From positions 1 to 64,000 of the forward strand of contig JAMPIV010012217.1 of assembly GCA_024509875.1 (NCBI GenBank): DNA of 64,000 nucleotides, read 5' to 3'. This DNA is from Oreohelix idahoensis. Its lineage: Eukaryota > Mollusca > Gastropoda > Stylommatophora > Oreohelicidae. The translations under genes and the position numbers were made by a program. Of this stretch, positions 12,202-23,400 are shown piece by piece (the stretch's first letter is position 1; the number at the start of each line of letters is the position of its first letter). The notes under the pieces were generated by a model, which worked only from the letters and a program-made list of their open reading frames with translations, was not told where the DNA came from and ran no database searches.

Positions 12202-13420
12202 ATGGCGGACCTGGCCAAATTTCGATCTGCTGCGGTTCAGACTGCAAAAGAGTTAGGATTAGATGGGCAAGTTATGGTTGCCTATGTTACTACGGAATGT
12301 GACAAATTTATTGAACGCGAAGAAAGAAGGTTTGAAGCCGAAAGAAAGTTAGAGGCTGACAGGGAAATTAAGAAGTTACAATTTGAAGCTGAGGCTGAGA
12401 CTAAGAGGTTGCAAGCTGAGGCTGAGACTAAGAGGTTGCAGATTGAGGCTGACAAAGAGGCTAAGAAATTGGAAGCAGAAAGAGAAGACAAAAGATTAGC
12501 TGCAGAAGAGAGGAAATTAGCTGCAGAGAGGGAAGCAGAAAAGGAGGAGAAAAGATTACAAAGGGAACATGAATTACGACTAAGGGAGTTTGAGTTTCAA
12601 GGCCATGCTCCTGAAAATGGTGCCAGTCCCTTTGCCTCTGATGCTACGGTTACTCAAGGAGCCTCAACCTCAGCTATGAATTTTCATTTAGATCATTTTG
12701 TTGAGAAAGACGATGATATTGAGAGCTATATAAATAGGTATGAACTATTAGCTACCACGTATGGGTTAGAGAGAGAAAGGTGGAGCTTAAAGTTATCTCA
12801 GGGACTTCGTGGGGCAGCTTATGAAGTTTTTGCAAAAATGAGCAGAGGTGATCAGGAAAATTATGACATGCTAAAGCAGGCTCTTTTGTTAAGGTATGAA
12901 AAGAATGCAGAATTCTATAGAAAAAAAATTTAGGAATGCTAAACTACTGTCAGGTGAAACCTATCACCAGTTCTCTGCACGAATAGAGACATACTTGGAG
13001 AAATGGACTTCTCTGGGGAAAACCCAAGATCTTAAGGAAATGGTCCTTATAGAGCAACTAAGAGAGTCCATGGCTCCAGACCTGAGAAAGTTTCTCATGG
13101 AACAAGGTGCAGAGAGGCTGGGTGAGTTGCTAAATGTTGCTGAAAGGTATCAAGCAGCTCAAGCAGAGGTAACAGGTAATAAAAAGAAACAGGTGGACAA
13201 CTTTAGGGCACCACAGAACTTTAATAAATTTGATCCTAGGGATCAAAATAAAGGTAAGCACCAATTTGATAGGCCACGGTATGACAATAAAAATAAATTC
13301 CCACAATTCGATGAAAGGAAATATGATGAAAGAAAATCTTTCAACCAAGGAAAAAGGTGGTGTAAGAATTGTCAGATGGACAATCATGACACTGACCGTT
13401 GCAGAAGGAAACCTGTGTAT
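12202..13420 (+). pseudogene. gag of copy B (one homopolymer frameshift)
   Basis: Starts at ATG 12202 (MADLAKFRSAAVQTAKELG). Residues ~35-130 form a strongly charged coiled coil of KRLQAEAE-type repeats. A capsid-like helical region follows (HFVEKDDDIESYINRYELLATTYGL, MSRGDQENYDMLKQALLLRY). At about 12922-12930 an A run shifts the frame; the protein continues from 12930 as KKFRNAKLLSGETYHQFSAR. A basic tail leads to a perfect CCHC zinc knuckle, C-x2-C-x4-H-x4-C, at 13360-13401. The capsid would assemble particles and the knuckle bind RNA. One indel is the only obvious lesion, consistent with youth or with a base-calling error. Confidence 0.85.
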
Positions 13421-14245
13421 ATGGCAACCCTTCAGGTCAGGTCGACCTCAAGACAGGAGGAGGATATTATGTTAGATACCACTCCAGAAGAGATGAGGAA
13501 GGCACAGGCTGGGGATAAAACACTCAAGCCTTGTTTCAGAAAATTGTCAACTTGTCATACAACTCCAGGCAAGGGAGATTTTTACATGAAAAACAAGTTG
13601 ATGTATAGGAAGACTGGAACTAGATCCCATGGTCACGGACAGCTGGTTCTTCCAAAAAGATATAGGACAGAATTAATAAGGAGCCTACATGTGAAACCAG
13701 ATGGGGACCATGAGAAAATAGGTACCATCATTCAAAAGGTGGCTCACAATTATTATTGGCCCAAAGCAAGATGGGACATTGAGAACTTTGTAGAAAGGTG
13801 TAGCATAGCACATGAGGGAACACCCACAAGTGGGAACATGGATCAGGACCTGGACACGCCATGGGGCAAAATCAGGCCTGACAATAAAAGGAAAAATAGA
13901 TTTGATAAAGTGGACCAAATGGAATGGGAAGCCCCTTTTCACGGACAAGCTTCACTTAACTGTTTTACAATGGCCACTATGCGGAGAGTGCAAAAAGATG
14001 TCTTACCCCAGGATAAGCCGAAAATCCCTCAATCGGACTTAAACAAACTGGAGGAAGAGGATGTAGAGAGGAAATCTCTCATCAAGAATTTTAAGAGGGG
14101 AGACAGCCCCAAAAGAAAAATTGGTAGCGGTCGTTTTGTGAATGATAATTCTGGGAGGAAAAATCATCACTATAAAGCTTCGAGTGGAAGAGACCATACC
14201 GGTGCATGGACAAATAGGTCCACACAATTAAAGGTCCACATGTAG
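13420..14245 (+). CDS. integrase N-terminal relic plus non-core linker, fused to gag frame (copy B)
   Basis: Continues in frame after the zinc knuckle. MATLQVRSTSRQEEDIM leads without any protease DSG/DTG into TPEEMRKAQAGDKTLKPCF, the integrase-start block seen in element C. LVLPKRYRTELIRSLH...DH...YYWPKARWDIENFVERC (about 13640-13801) is an HHCC-type zinc-binding domain whose last Cys is gone (CSIA). About 138 residues (13802-14213) of charged, low-complexity-like sequence follow where the D,D35E catalytic core should be; none of its motifs are seen. The frame ends at 14245, one base out of register with the next part. Copy A has the same layout, so this is family structure. Confidence 0.6.
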
Positions 14246-16120
14246 CTATGTTAAGAACGTGGACTGATGAAAAGGCAGAGGAAAACATTACATCTTCATA
14301 CCAATATGTGAATGAGCTGACCACTCGGTTGAAAACTGGCTGGAAACTTGCCAATGAAAATTTGAAACAAGCCAGGAAGAAACATGCTGCCTATTATAAC
14401 AGGAAGGCGAAAGACAGAAATTTGGCTGTGGGAGAGAAGGTACTGCTTCTTTTGCCCGGGAGTCAGAATAAGTTACAAATTGGATGGCAGGGTCCATATA
14501 CAGTTCTAGAGAAGGTGTCTAGAACAAATTATAAGATAGATAAGAAGGGGAAAGAAAAAATCTATCATGTGAATCTCCTGAAGAAATATTTGGAAAGAGA
14601 ACATCAGGAAGAGACACACTTGTTGACCTTGTCCATCGCCATGGAGATGAAAAAGGAACCACTTTCATCATTTGAATATCCATCACACCCCTGTGAGACA
14701 GCAGCACAGGTGAAAATCAGTACACATTTAACGAAAACTCAGAAAGAGAGAGTGCAACAGGTTCTAAATAATCATGCAGAGGTGTTAACAGACCGACCAG
14801 GGCATACAAACCTATTGGAATATGATATGAAACTCATAGACTCCACACCTGTCTGTATGAAACCATATTCGATTCCGTTTGCTAAGGAAAAAGCTTTGAA
14901 GGAAGAGATAGACTATCTATTGAAGGAAGGAATTATTTCGCACAGTGAGTCTTCGTATAGCTCCGGTGTTGTACTCTTAAGGAAGCCCTCTGGAGAACAT
15001 AGACTCTGTATAGATTACAGGAGACTGAACGCTATTACAGAAGGACAGGTGGATCCATTGCCGGATACAAATCAGCTGTTTGCCAGGCTAAATAAAGCTA
15101 AATATTTCTCAAAAGTGGATCTGAGTAAAGGATACTATCAGATTCCAGTAAAGCCTGAGGTTAGACCATACCTAGCTTTTAGTACCTCAGAAGGACACTA
15201 TGAGTTTAATAGATTGCCATTTGGATTGAAGAATGCGCCTAGTGTCTTCTCTAGAATGATGAGAAAATTATTGGATCCTCTGAATAATCCCTGTATAACA
15301 AATTTTATGGATGATATCCTTATAGCAACAGAAACATTTGAGGAACACATTGACTCTCTGAACATGCTGTTTGATCGACTTAGGGAGGCAAATTTAACAG
15401 CCCGACCAACCAAATGTTGCGTTGGATGTAAAGAATTGGAATTTTTGGGACACACAGTTTATCAGGGAAACATGACCCCTGACCCAAAGAACTTAGAGAA
15501 ACTACAGAAAGCCCCGAGACCACAAACCAAGAAGGACGTGAGATCCTTTGTCTCATTATGTGGTTTCTACCAGAAGTATATCAAAAACTTTAATTCCATA
15601 TGTGCACCTTTAACGGAATTGACACGTAAAGGACTTCCAGATCGCATTACATGGACACCACAATGTGAAATGACTTACCAAGAATTGAAGGAAAAGCTCA
15701 CAAGAAAACCCATTTTGAAATTACCTGACTTAAGTCAAGAATTCATAGTAAGGACGGATGCAAGTAATATTGGGTTAGGTGCAACTTTACTACAGAAATC
15801 AGATGCATTGGATGGGGAATTAAGCCCAGTGGCATATGCTAGCAGAAAGTTGAATAAAGCTGAAATCAACTACTCAACTAGCGAAAAAGAATGTCTTGCA
15901 GTAATATGGGCAATAAAGAAATTCAATATTTATCTATATGGGAAGGCATTTAAGTTGCAAACTGACCACAAACCTTTATCGTTTTTTAGCACAGGCTAAG
16001 CATGAGAACTCTAGGTTACTCCGATGGTCTTTGCTTCTGGCTCCATATAATTTTAGCATTGAATATATATCTGGAAAAACCAATCTGGGAGCGGATTTTT
16101 TTAAGCCGCCATCCGTGTGA
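14214..16120 (+). pseudogene. pol of copy B: integrase C-terminus, reverse transcriptase, RNase H
   Basis: A GPHVAMLRTW block typical of the end of a Ty3 integrase, a helical stretch (NLKQARKKHAAYYNRKAKDR) and the GPY/F-type module (KVLLLLPG, WQGPYTVLEKV, about 14430-14540) precede the RT. RT motifs: YSIPFAKEKALKEEI, LCIDYRRLNA, DLSKGYYQIPV, FGLKNAPSVF, FMDD at 15304-15315, then ELEFLGH. RNase H: D in RTDAS, E in SEKECLAV, D in QTDHKPL. Frameshifts in T runs near 15981 and 16097 break the end; copy A reads through both places. A one-base shift near 14232 separates it from the upstream frame. Polymerase catalytic residues are intact. Confidence 0.85.
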
Positions 16121-16215
16121 TGAGAATCACCGTAAACCCCAGAAATAATAATAAATTTCTCTATGTGTATATAGAATAAAGGACTGACATATAATGTCTG
16201 TTTTAAGAGGGGAGG

Positions 16216-18233
16216 TGTCATGAAATATTCTAATCCACATATATAAATTATCAGGTAAATATGAAGCCTAACAAATAAAATTAATAAAGAGAAGAGCAAT
16301 GGTAAAATGACAGTGCTGTCACAAGGAATGTACTCGAAATCCCCCTTGTTTTCTGCTTCGTCTGCAAATTGTAACGCTTTCACGTTGATATAAAAGCTTA
16401 CTGTATTATTACCCGCGTTCTTCAATGAAACGTGTGCTGTATTTCTTGGAAAAGCATTGAGACGTACTGCGTAATGACCTAAATTAATCCTAACATTAAT
16501 TATATTACGTTACCAAAACGAACGAACAGATGGACAAAAGGATAGCGAGAGGGGAGGGCTGAAAATCAGGAACGCATGCAACACGCGACGCGCGATATAC
16601 AAATGCTGGCATCACGCGTGTAAGTCTACAAGCACTAACTTTTTCAGACGGACAGTGATAAAATACACTACCCTTTCCCAGAGTTAGGTTTATAAATCAT
16701 AACAAACTCTTATTAGAAAAGACAACATTAGATGGGTTTACGTTTGAACACATAACAGTACCCAGACAGCACATCTTCGAAACAGGAGGTAGAAGAAATT
16801 GCATATTTTGAACGCAGCCACGTAGCTCCTTTAAATTAGTATTTTTGGGTTCCTTAGGGCTTGCTGACAAATAATATGTAAAACGTTACGCAAATAGTCC
16901 AGGAATTAATAAATTATACCCAAAATAAAATATTGGGGGTGCCTGACAGCATAAAATCATTTCTGCTCATAAGATTTTTTTTTAACGTGTTTGAAAAAAA
17001 TTTACGTTACAGAAATAGCCTACCATGTAAACTCCAAATTGATTGGAGCGCAACAAATGAAAGCCTAACCACGATTGGTCGGGCTATAAATACTATCTTG
17101 GTTGTTAGGGGAGACGGGAAAAGATAACATTTTTTTCAAACACTTATCGAAACGTGGCTCATTGGCCAGTCTCGCTGATATACACACTTGGGAGCGTTAG
17201 TTCGAAACCACTTGTTTAAATACACTTGATAAAGCATCAGTGCGTTGAAGCCAGCTTATATTTGGCTCAATAAAAGCCTGGAAGATAAGCAGATGGAGAT
17301 TTGTGCCAGTTTGTGCCAGAATTCATTGCTAATCAACGTATCTGTGTTATTCGTATGAATTGTGGGACAGTGGTCTTGATGGTACTGAGCAGCATCTGGT
17401 CAGAGATTTGCTGAATCCAGAGTCGGACAGCATACTCCTTGGTCCTTTTAGCTATCAGTGAGGTGTCTCCTGAGCCCAGAGGAGAATTCAAGCAGAGGAG
17501 TCCTTTCCTGCCGCCATCACTCAAGATAAGCAGAGTTGGCCAGCTGAGCTCAACATTATGTCCCCTCATCTTGAAATAACTTTATAAAAATACTATTCAG
17601 AGGGGAATTTACTTGTCTTAAAATCAGGAACTTTGAACATCTCAAATACTGGTCCCTAAAGACAAACTATTGAAGTCATGATGACAAATACCAACAGAGC
17701 TTGAACAAAACAAAACCAGTATTACCTCATTTTACTACTACACAACTGACACACATAGAACATTTGTAATAATATATGTCACTACAATATTCATATTAAA
17801 TACATTCTGTACATAACTTGTAATTTAAATTGATTGTGATTCCTGGTTCCCTTGTAGTTGAATCAGGACACATATTCATTCATGCCAGTAATGAATACAT
17901 ATTGTTATTCGAAAGTTTATCAGTGACTCTTTTAAGATATCTTTGTAGAGTGTTATATGTATGTGAGTGTCACAGTGTTGTTAAGAGTAGTGGATTAAAT
18001 TAAATTGTTTATCTGTCTGTTGTTGTGACTTACACTTCACCATACTCATACCCTAGACACATAACGTAGCATCACACTATTCTAGAATAATTCTGACTGA
18101 GATAAGAGATATGTGGTAGCAAGTAAGGTTATCTATAATACACTACTCTTAATAGATATAGATACCTTCACAGCTGATCTCAGTCAGTACACTAAGTTCC
18201 CTATAAGTATTTATAACATCCCACTTCACCACA
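16216..18233 (+). repeat. 3' LTR of copy B (complete, 2018 bp)
   Basis: Begins TGTCATGAAATATTC directly after the polypurine tract and ends TTCACCACA, giving TG...CA ends. Matches 5' LTR 10317-12009 from 16541 on. AATAAAAGCC near 17270 is a likely polyadenylation signal. The LTR is unusually long for a gypsy element. Confidence 0.9.
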
Positions 18234-19037
18234 GTAACAAAATCCGACCCATCCATATGAGTCTTTAACACTTAACTCCCATTAATAAAAATATGACTTA
18301 CCACACGGGGACGGCCATGTTTCTGAAATCAGATTTTTTTTTCAGATATCGCCCAAAAAGTAGCCCTAGTCGCCCAATAATTGGTTCAAAAATTGCTCAA
18401 AAGGCAGTGGAAAAAACTTTTGATTTTCGAAATATTTTGGTTTTCGGATGTTCGGATTCTGGGTTACGGACCTGTATATATATATATTTAAATTTCTCCT
18501 ATAACATGTTAAAAACAATGTTTCTAGATACACACAATCAAGACGGAAGCAAATTATGAGCTAGAAAAATGCGTGTCCCCTGTCAAGCTAGGGAAACTGA
18601 CCAGTTCTACGTCCTCATTATTTCCAGCTGAGGATAATTGTCTGTGTAAGTTTAAGCTGTTTGCATTAATATTTTTCTGCATTTCACTTCATAATTTGAC
18701 CCTGTCCTCTTCATTGTATAAATTTATTAACATACACAACTCTCATGGACTTGCTTTCTTTAGAGTTATTCATCACCACCCTCAACCGTCAGCTTCCCCA
18801 AGGAACAAAGACCTTCAGCAAACTTATGCCAAATCTTCCTGCCCCCACACCATCTGCTGAAAGTCTTTCCATGGGTTCATCATGCCCTTCATTTCTATCT
18901 CTAGTTTTCTTTTCCATGTGTTCCTTGGTCCACCTGTACACAATTTTTCAAAATCTTAAGGTGCCTTTAAGCAGACATTTTGCTATACAAATTCCAATTT
19001 GTATATATTTTGGTGTATTAACAATTATATTTGTTAT
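18234..19037. other. no feature recognised
   Basis: AT-rich sequence between copy B and a LINE fragment. Only short open frames with no recognisable motif; a short TA run lies near 18475. Confidence 0.4.
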
Positions 19038-20036
19038 TATTGTTTCATTGATTACACCAAAGCTTTTGATTGTGTACAACATCAGCAGTTATGGGCTATT
19101 ATGAAAAATATGGGATTTCCAAACCACCTTATACAACTCATCGCACTGCTGTACCAAGAACAACAGGCAGCCGTAAGAATAGAGGGGGAAACATCAGAAT
19201 GGCTTGAAGTACAGAAAGGAGTAAGACAAGGCTGTACCCTTTCCCCTTACCTGTTTAACATTTATGCCGAGAATATCATGAGAAACGTAAGAGATGACCA
19301 AGAACACACAGAGTTTGACTCATTTAACATCGGCGGGTACCAGATCCCGGAAATCAGATATGCTGACAACACAGTCCTCCTATCGACCAACCCTGAAGGA
19401 CTTGAACAATTACTTCTGTCCACCAAAAAACACAGCGAGGCCCAGAATCTATACCTAAACACCAAGAAGACCAAAGTATTGACAACAGACAAAGTAAAGA
19501 CCAAATCAGAATTTGAAATTGATAATGAAGAACTGGAAAGTCAGATGATAATTACCTATGGCAAGGCACAAGCAAAGAAACAAAGTTACAACTGATCAGA
19601 GCATGTATATTCCCAGTAGCAACATACGGCTGCGAGACTTGGACACTCAATAAAACAGTTGCAAAAAAGATTACATCATTCGAAATGAAATGCTACAGAA
19701 GGATGTTGAGAATACCCTGGACAGGAAAAAAGACCAACAGAGAAGTACTGCACTCACTAAATGTACAGGAACATTGGCTCCTAAATACCATCGCAATAAG
19801 GAAGCTGAAATTTTTCGGTCATATAAAAAGACATAATAGTCTGGAAAAAACAGTGATGGAAGGCATGGTCCCTGGAAAAAGGGGAAGGGGGTCGACCTAG
19901 ACGACGGTGGACCCAGGACATCACAGAGAGTCTGAACTTGTCTTTGGCTGATGCAGGTCGACTTGCCCAGAATCGTGATGCGTTCAGAGCAGCTGTAATG
20001 GAGACAACGTTCTGGAAAGAATACGTCACATGATGA
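19038..20036 (+). pseudogene. LINE reverse transcriptase fragment, RTE-like (5' truncated)
   Basis: Begins inside RT at CFIDYTKAFD, then VRQGCTLSPYLFNIY and the catalytic motif as YADN (about 19359-19370), where active enzymes have YADD; the second Asp is Asn (AAC). After a frame change near 19560 comes the C-terminal tail: PVATYGCETWTLNK, FEMKCYRRMLRIPW, KLKFFGHIKR, and GKRGRG after which the frame breaks. This RT-plus-tail arrangement resembles BovB/RTE-type LINEs. It ends near ACATGATGATGAA. Truncated at the 5' end and dead by frameshift and active-site change. Confidence 0.75.
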
Positions 20037-20250
20037 TGAACAATTATATTGATAATTAATATTACTAATATATTTCTTTGTTTAGTTAATATGTTATTTC
20101 CTGTCTGAAACATATAATCAAGTACTAATGGCTAAAATGTAATAACAAGATCTTTGAAAAGAAAAGTTTGCTAGGTTTGTACCAAAAATAACATTCATTT
20201 TCAAATAACTAATTATACAGTCTGGTTAATGGTATCCCATGTCTGTTCAG

Positions 20251-20327
20251 ATTGTGATAAGTGCAAGATGAAATATGAAGGAGGCTGTCCTGAGCATGGA
20301 CCAATCATCTATATTGATAATGCTGAG
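20251..20327 (+). CDS. exon of a PRDM7/9-like gene: zinc knuckle
   Basis: A 77-base exon is bounded by CTGTTCAG acceptor and GAG/GTAATG donor. It encodes CDKC..., GGCPEHGP and IIYIDNAE. The Cys/His spacing is C-x2-C-x7-C-x2-H followed by GP, the same as the zinc knuckle directly before the SET domain in PRDM9. The exon starts 2 bases into reading (phase 1) and ends in phase 0, matching the 22195 exon. In PRDM proteins this knuckle precedes a histone methyltransferase SET domain; no SET exon is seen downstream. An upstream exon must exist but was not found. It could also be a relic or belong to another knuckle-bearing PRDM. Confidence 0.55.
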
Positions 20328-20370
20328 GTAATGTGCTCATTAGAAACTTTAGAATCATTACATAAATCTC

Positions 20371-21151
20371 AGACAGTTACACATTTAAGTTGTCACTTGA
20401 CAGACAGTTACACATTTAAGTAGTTACTTGGCAGTTACACATTTAAGTGGTCACTTGACAGACAGTTACATATTTAAGTTGTCACTTGACAGACAGTTAC
20501 ACATTTAAGTAGTTACTTGGCAGTTACACATTTAAGTGGTCACTTGACAGACAGTTACATATTTAAGTTGTCACTTGACAGACAGTTACACATTTAAGTT
20601 GTCACTTGACAGACAGTTACACACTTAATTGGTCACTTGACAGACAATTACACATTTAAGTTGTCACTCGACAGACAGTTACACATTTAAGTTGTCACTT
20701 GACAGACAATCACACATTTAAGTGGTCACTTGACAATCACACATTTAAGTGGTCACTTGACAGACAAACACACATTTAAGTGTCACTTGACAGTCACACA
20801 TTTAAGTGGTCACTTGACAGACAAACACACATTTAAGTTTCACTTGACAGACAGTCACACATTTAAGTGGTCACTTGACAGACAATCACACACATTTAGG
20901 TGATCACTTGACAGACAATCATACATTTAAGTGGTCACTTGACAGACAAACACATTTGGGTGGTCACTTGACAGACAATCACACATTTAAGTGGTCACTT
21001 GACAGACAATCACACATTTAAGTGGTCACTTGACAGACAATCACACATTTAGATGGTCACTTTACAGACAGTCACACATTTAAGTGGTCACTTGACAGAC
21101 AATCACACATTTAAGTGGTCACTTGACAGACAAACATATTTAAGTTGTTAC
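20371..21151 (+). repeat. minisatellite, ~31-bp unit, about 26 copies
   Basis: Tandem units of the form ACAGTTACACATTTAAGT followed by GGTCACTTGACAG, 27-33 bases long. Early units form a three-unit higher-order repeat of about 90 bases (two rounds at 20400-20580, marked by AGTAGTTACTTGG variants). Later units switch to ACAATCACAC and ACAAACACAC variants. Decayed units trail to about 21225. It begins 44 bases downstream of the donor of the knuckle exon, so it lies in that intron. Confidence 0.95.
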
Positions 21152-21289
21152 AGCAGAGAAAACCGCACAATTAAGTTATCACAATAAAGACAACCACACA
21201 GTTTATATATCACATCACAAACAACCTCATTAAAAGTAGGTGAACAAAAAAATTGATAGTGGAGGAGTTTACTAGGATAAAGGACACAG

Positions 21290-21562
21290 AAATGGCCTAT
21301 GTTACGAGATCAGATCTGAGCTTAACATTATCCAAAGTTCATCAACTGTTGCCCTCCTGTGGTTACCCTTCCATTGTGGAATCACTGGGAATGAGAGAGC
21401 TGATGTTTTATCTAGAACTGGCAATAAATTGAAGAATGCAGCCACCTATTGCTCTATCGAGAAGCAAAAAGCAATCACCCACAACCAGTACAACCACCAG
21501 TGGAAGAAGGAAGGAGATATAAACAACAGATCTGACCCCATCCACCAACTATTGTCTTTTAT
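21290..21562 (+). pseudogene. LINE RNase H fragment (I-like family of 45.5-49.8 kb)
   Basis: On the plus strand it reads EIRSELNIIQSSSTVAL, WLPFHCGITGNERADVLSR and then, in the same frame, TYCSIEKQKAITHNQYN, closely matching the RNase H end of the complete LINE (EIRSELNIIQRSST, WLPAHCGIAGNEKADALSR). Both ends are truncated. It sits in the intron after the knuckle exon. Confidence 0.75.
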
Positions 21563-22194
21563 GGTTGCATTTTCATTGGGCCTGTTGTCAAGTGTTTGTG
21601 ATTTTGAAAGGAACATTTGTCAGGTTAGTTCTTGGCTAGTTGCAGCCTGTTTGTAGGGTTGCAAGTTGTGTACCACTTGGTCTAGTTTCTGCCCTTCAAC
21701 CTATCTGGCTTGCTAGCACCTGTGTTATGGCCAGTATTACTGTCGTTCAGGATCATGAGGGCCCATGTGCTAGTCCCTGCCCGCCATCCTATCTGGCTTG
21801 GAAGATCTTGCTGGTACCGTTATTACTGCCAGTATAGCTTTCTCATTGGGTCATGAGTGCACACAAGCTCTCCAACCATGACTGTCTAAAGACACATTGG
21901 GAGAGGTATAGAAAGACTGATAGGGAAACAACCTCAAAATCTCTGTGGAAATAATTGTATGCAACAGATACTGGAGGTGAAAAGATATTCATTAAAGGTG
22001 TTAACACATAGTATCACAAGGCATTGCTTGTTCAAAGATATCTGGTCTTAATTGTTTTAAACATTTATCCCAAGTATTTTACATAGATCAGTTGTAATTG
22101 TTAGGAACTTGTGTCTTGTTTCAGTTTTCACAGCAAAGAAATATATTTTATAATGAATTACTTTAATGTTTTATTTGTCCACATTATTTGTCAG
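21563..22194. other. no feature recognised (intron)
   Basis: Lies in the intron of the proposed zinc-finger gene. No coding motif or repeat structure was found. Confidence 0.4.
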
Positions 22195-22324
22195 AATGAT
22201 CATGGTCATGACTGTACTAAAGATCTCAACACTCATCCCCAAGTGGTTGACAACATAGATAGAAGAGTGCCAAGAAGTGACAAAGAAGACCAGTCTGGCT
22301 TATATGAAGAAAATCAAGGCAAAG
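22195..22324 (+). CDS. linker exon of the zinc-finger gene
   Basis: A 130-base exon between TTTGTCAG and AAAG/GTATGA. It encodes an acidic, hydrophilic stretch (NDHGHDCTKDLN ... SGLYEENQGK) without recognised domain. It starts in phase 0, matching the end of the 20327 exon, and ends in phase 1, matching the start of the 24943 exon (AAAG + AT gives Lys-Asp then MHTC). The consistent phases across three segments are the main evidence that this is coding. Such acidic linkers between a knuckle or SET region and a finger array are common but unspecific. Confidence 0.5.
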
Positions 22325-22943
22325 GTATGAAAGCTTTTAACCCTTGAAAACTCTCACCTTTTACCTGACCTGGCTTCCCAAGTTTAAATTCTGAAAGAAA
22401 TACCTGATCTTGCTTTTATCCACCTTGTTTGCTTAATATGACATGTATTAATAAAACTAAAAACCAGATACAAAGCACATATAAGGAGATTTTAATTCAT
22501 CTCTCGTTTGCTGTAGCAAGTGTTGCTTCAGGCTTAGTGAGACTGTATTTGTGTTCCACAGAATGCCTAATCATGCGTCTGGTGACAATGATATGGATAG
22601 AACCCAGACTTTTTAATTGTCCTCATGCTTCAAACATTTAAAGATTAAAAACTTTCTAGTCTACCTTCAACCAGCAGAACAGCATAAACTGTAGATGTAG
22701 TTCAACAGGCCATCCCCAAGGATAATCAGTGCACCATAAATGATATCTGCAGTATGTGTATACCAATCCAATGAATTCTCATGGAGGAACTCAGTGTGAA
22801 GTTAATAGCTGCCAGATCCATGTGCTTTTTGCTGACTCACAACCAGGGACTAATACCCTCTGACCCTGTGAAGTGGTGACTTCTGTAGCAATTAATTTGA
22901 CATGATGAGTTTGCTTTCTCCATGCACAACCTCATATGACATT
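22325..22943. other. no feature recognised (intron)
   Basis: AT-rich intronic sequence, with no recognised repeat or motif. Confidence 0.4.
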
Positions 22944-23105
22944 GTTTATATTTTGTCCACAAACTAACACTCCTGGCATGTCATCTATGAATCTCATATT
23001 TTCACTGCACAGATGTTTATATTTTGTCCACAAACTAACACTCCTGGCATGTCATCTATGAATCTCATATTTTCACTGCACAGATGTTTATATTTTGTCC
23101 ACAAA
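22944..23105. repeat. 71-bp tandem duplication
   Basis: Unit begins GTTTATATTTTGTCCACAAA; copies at 22944-23014 and 23015-23085 are identical by eye, with a partial third to 23105. Confidence 0.9.
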
Positions 23106-23400
23106 ATTGCTGTCAGTGTTTAAGGGTTTCAAGATTTTAAAAAATAATTTCTGTGTGTCAAATGCCTTAGTGTAATCTATAAAGCAGAAGTGTATATCTC
23201 TTTTTATATTATTGGCTGTTTCTATTAAAGTTCTTATAATATTTATGACGTGTGTGCCTTCACCTTCAGCAAATCCGCAATTTTCATCACAAGTGTCTAG
23301 TTTTATTTTACCTCTGACTCTCCTCAAGGTAATTCTTAATAATGTGTTGGTCATATGACTTATCAAACTAATGTCTTCCTTTACACTGTGCACATGGTGT
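23100..23400 (-). pseudogene. LINE RT fragment
   Basis: On the minus strand it reads CGFAEGEGTHVINIIRTLIE ... IHFCFIDYTKAFD, the RT block around the first catalytic Asp in RTE-like LINEs. Both ends are lost. Confidence 0.7.

Larger units (their letters stand above)
10317..18233 (+). mobile_element. Gmr1-like Ty3/gypsy LTR retrotransposon, copy B (young, 5' LTR truncated)
   Basis: Two direct repeats, 10317-12009 and 16541-18233, are nearly identical: by eye about five substitutions and two short indels over ~1.69 kb, so insertion was recent. The 3' LTR is complete (16216-18233); the 5' LTR lacks its first 325 bases. Internal order: candidate primer site (from ~12015), gag, integrase zinc-binding relic, non-core linker, integrase GPY/F tail, RT, RNase H, polypurine tract AAGAGGGGAGG at 16205-16215. 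No env. No target duplication can be found because the left end is missing. Reading-frame breaks are mostly single-base, three of them in homopolymers. Confidence 0.9.

Noticed and set aside
13802..14213. highly diverged integrase core in the linker
   Set aside because: No Asp-Asp-Glu spacing or LTDNG/HP-NG-ER motif in any frame, while element C shows what such a core looks like. A fold search would be decisive.
20371..21151. CRISPR-like array
   Set aside because: Whole ~31-bp units are repeated with drift and no unique spacers; the context is an animal intron. It is a minisatellite.
20328..22194. SET domain exon of the PRDM-like gene
   Set aside because: No SET motif could be read in any frame; the interval holds the minisatellite and a LINE fragment.
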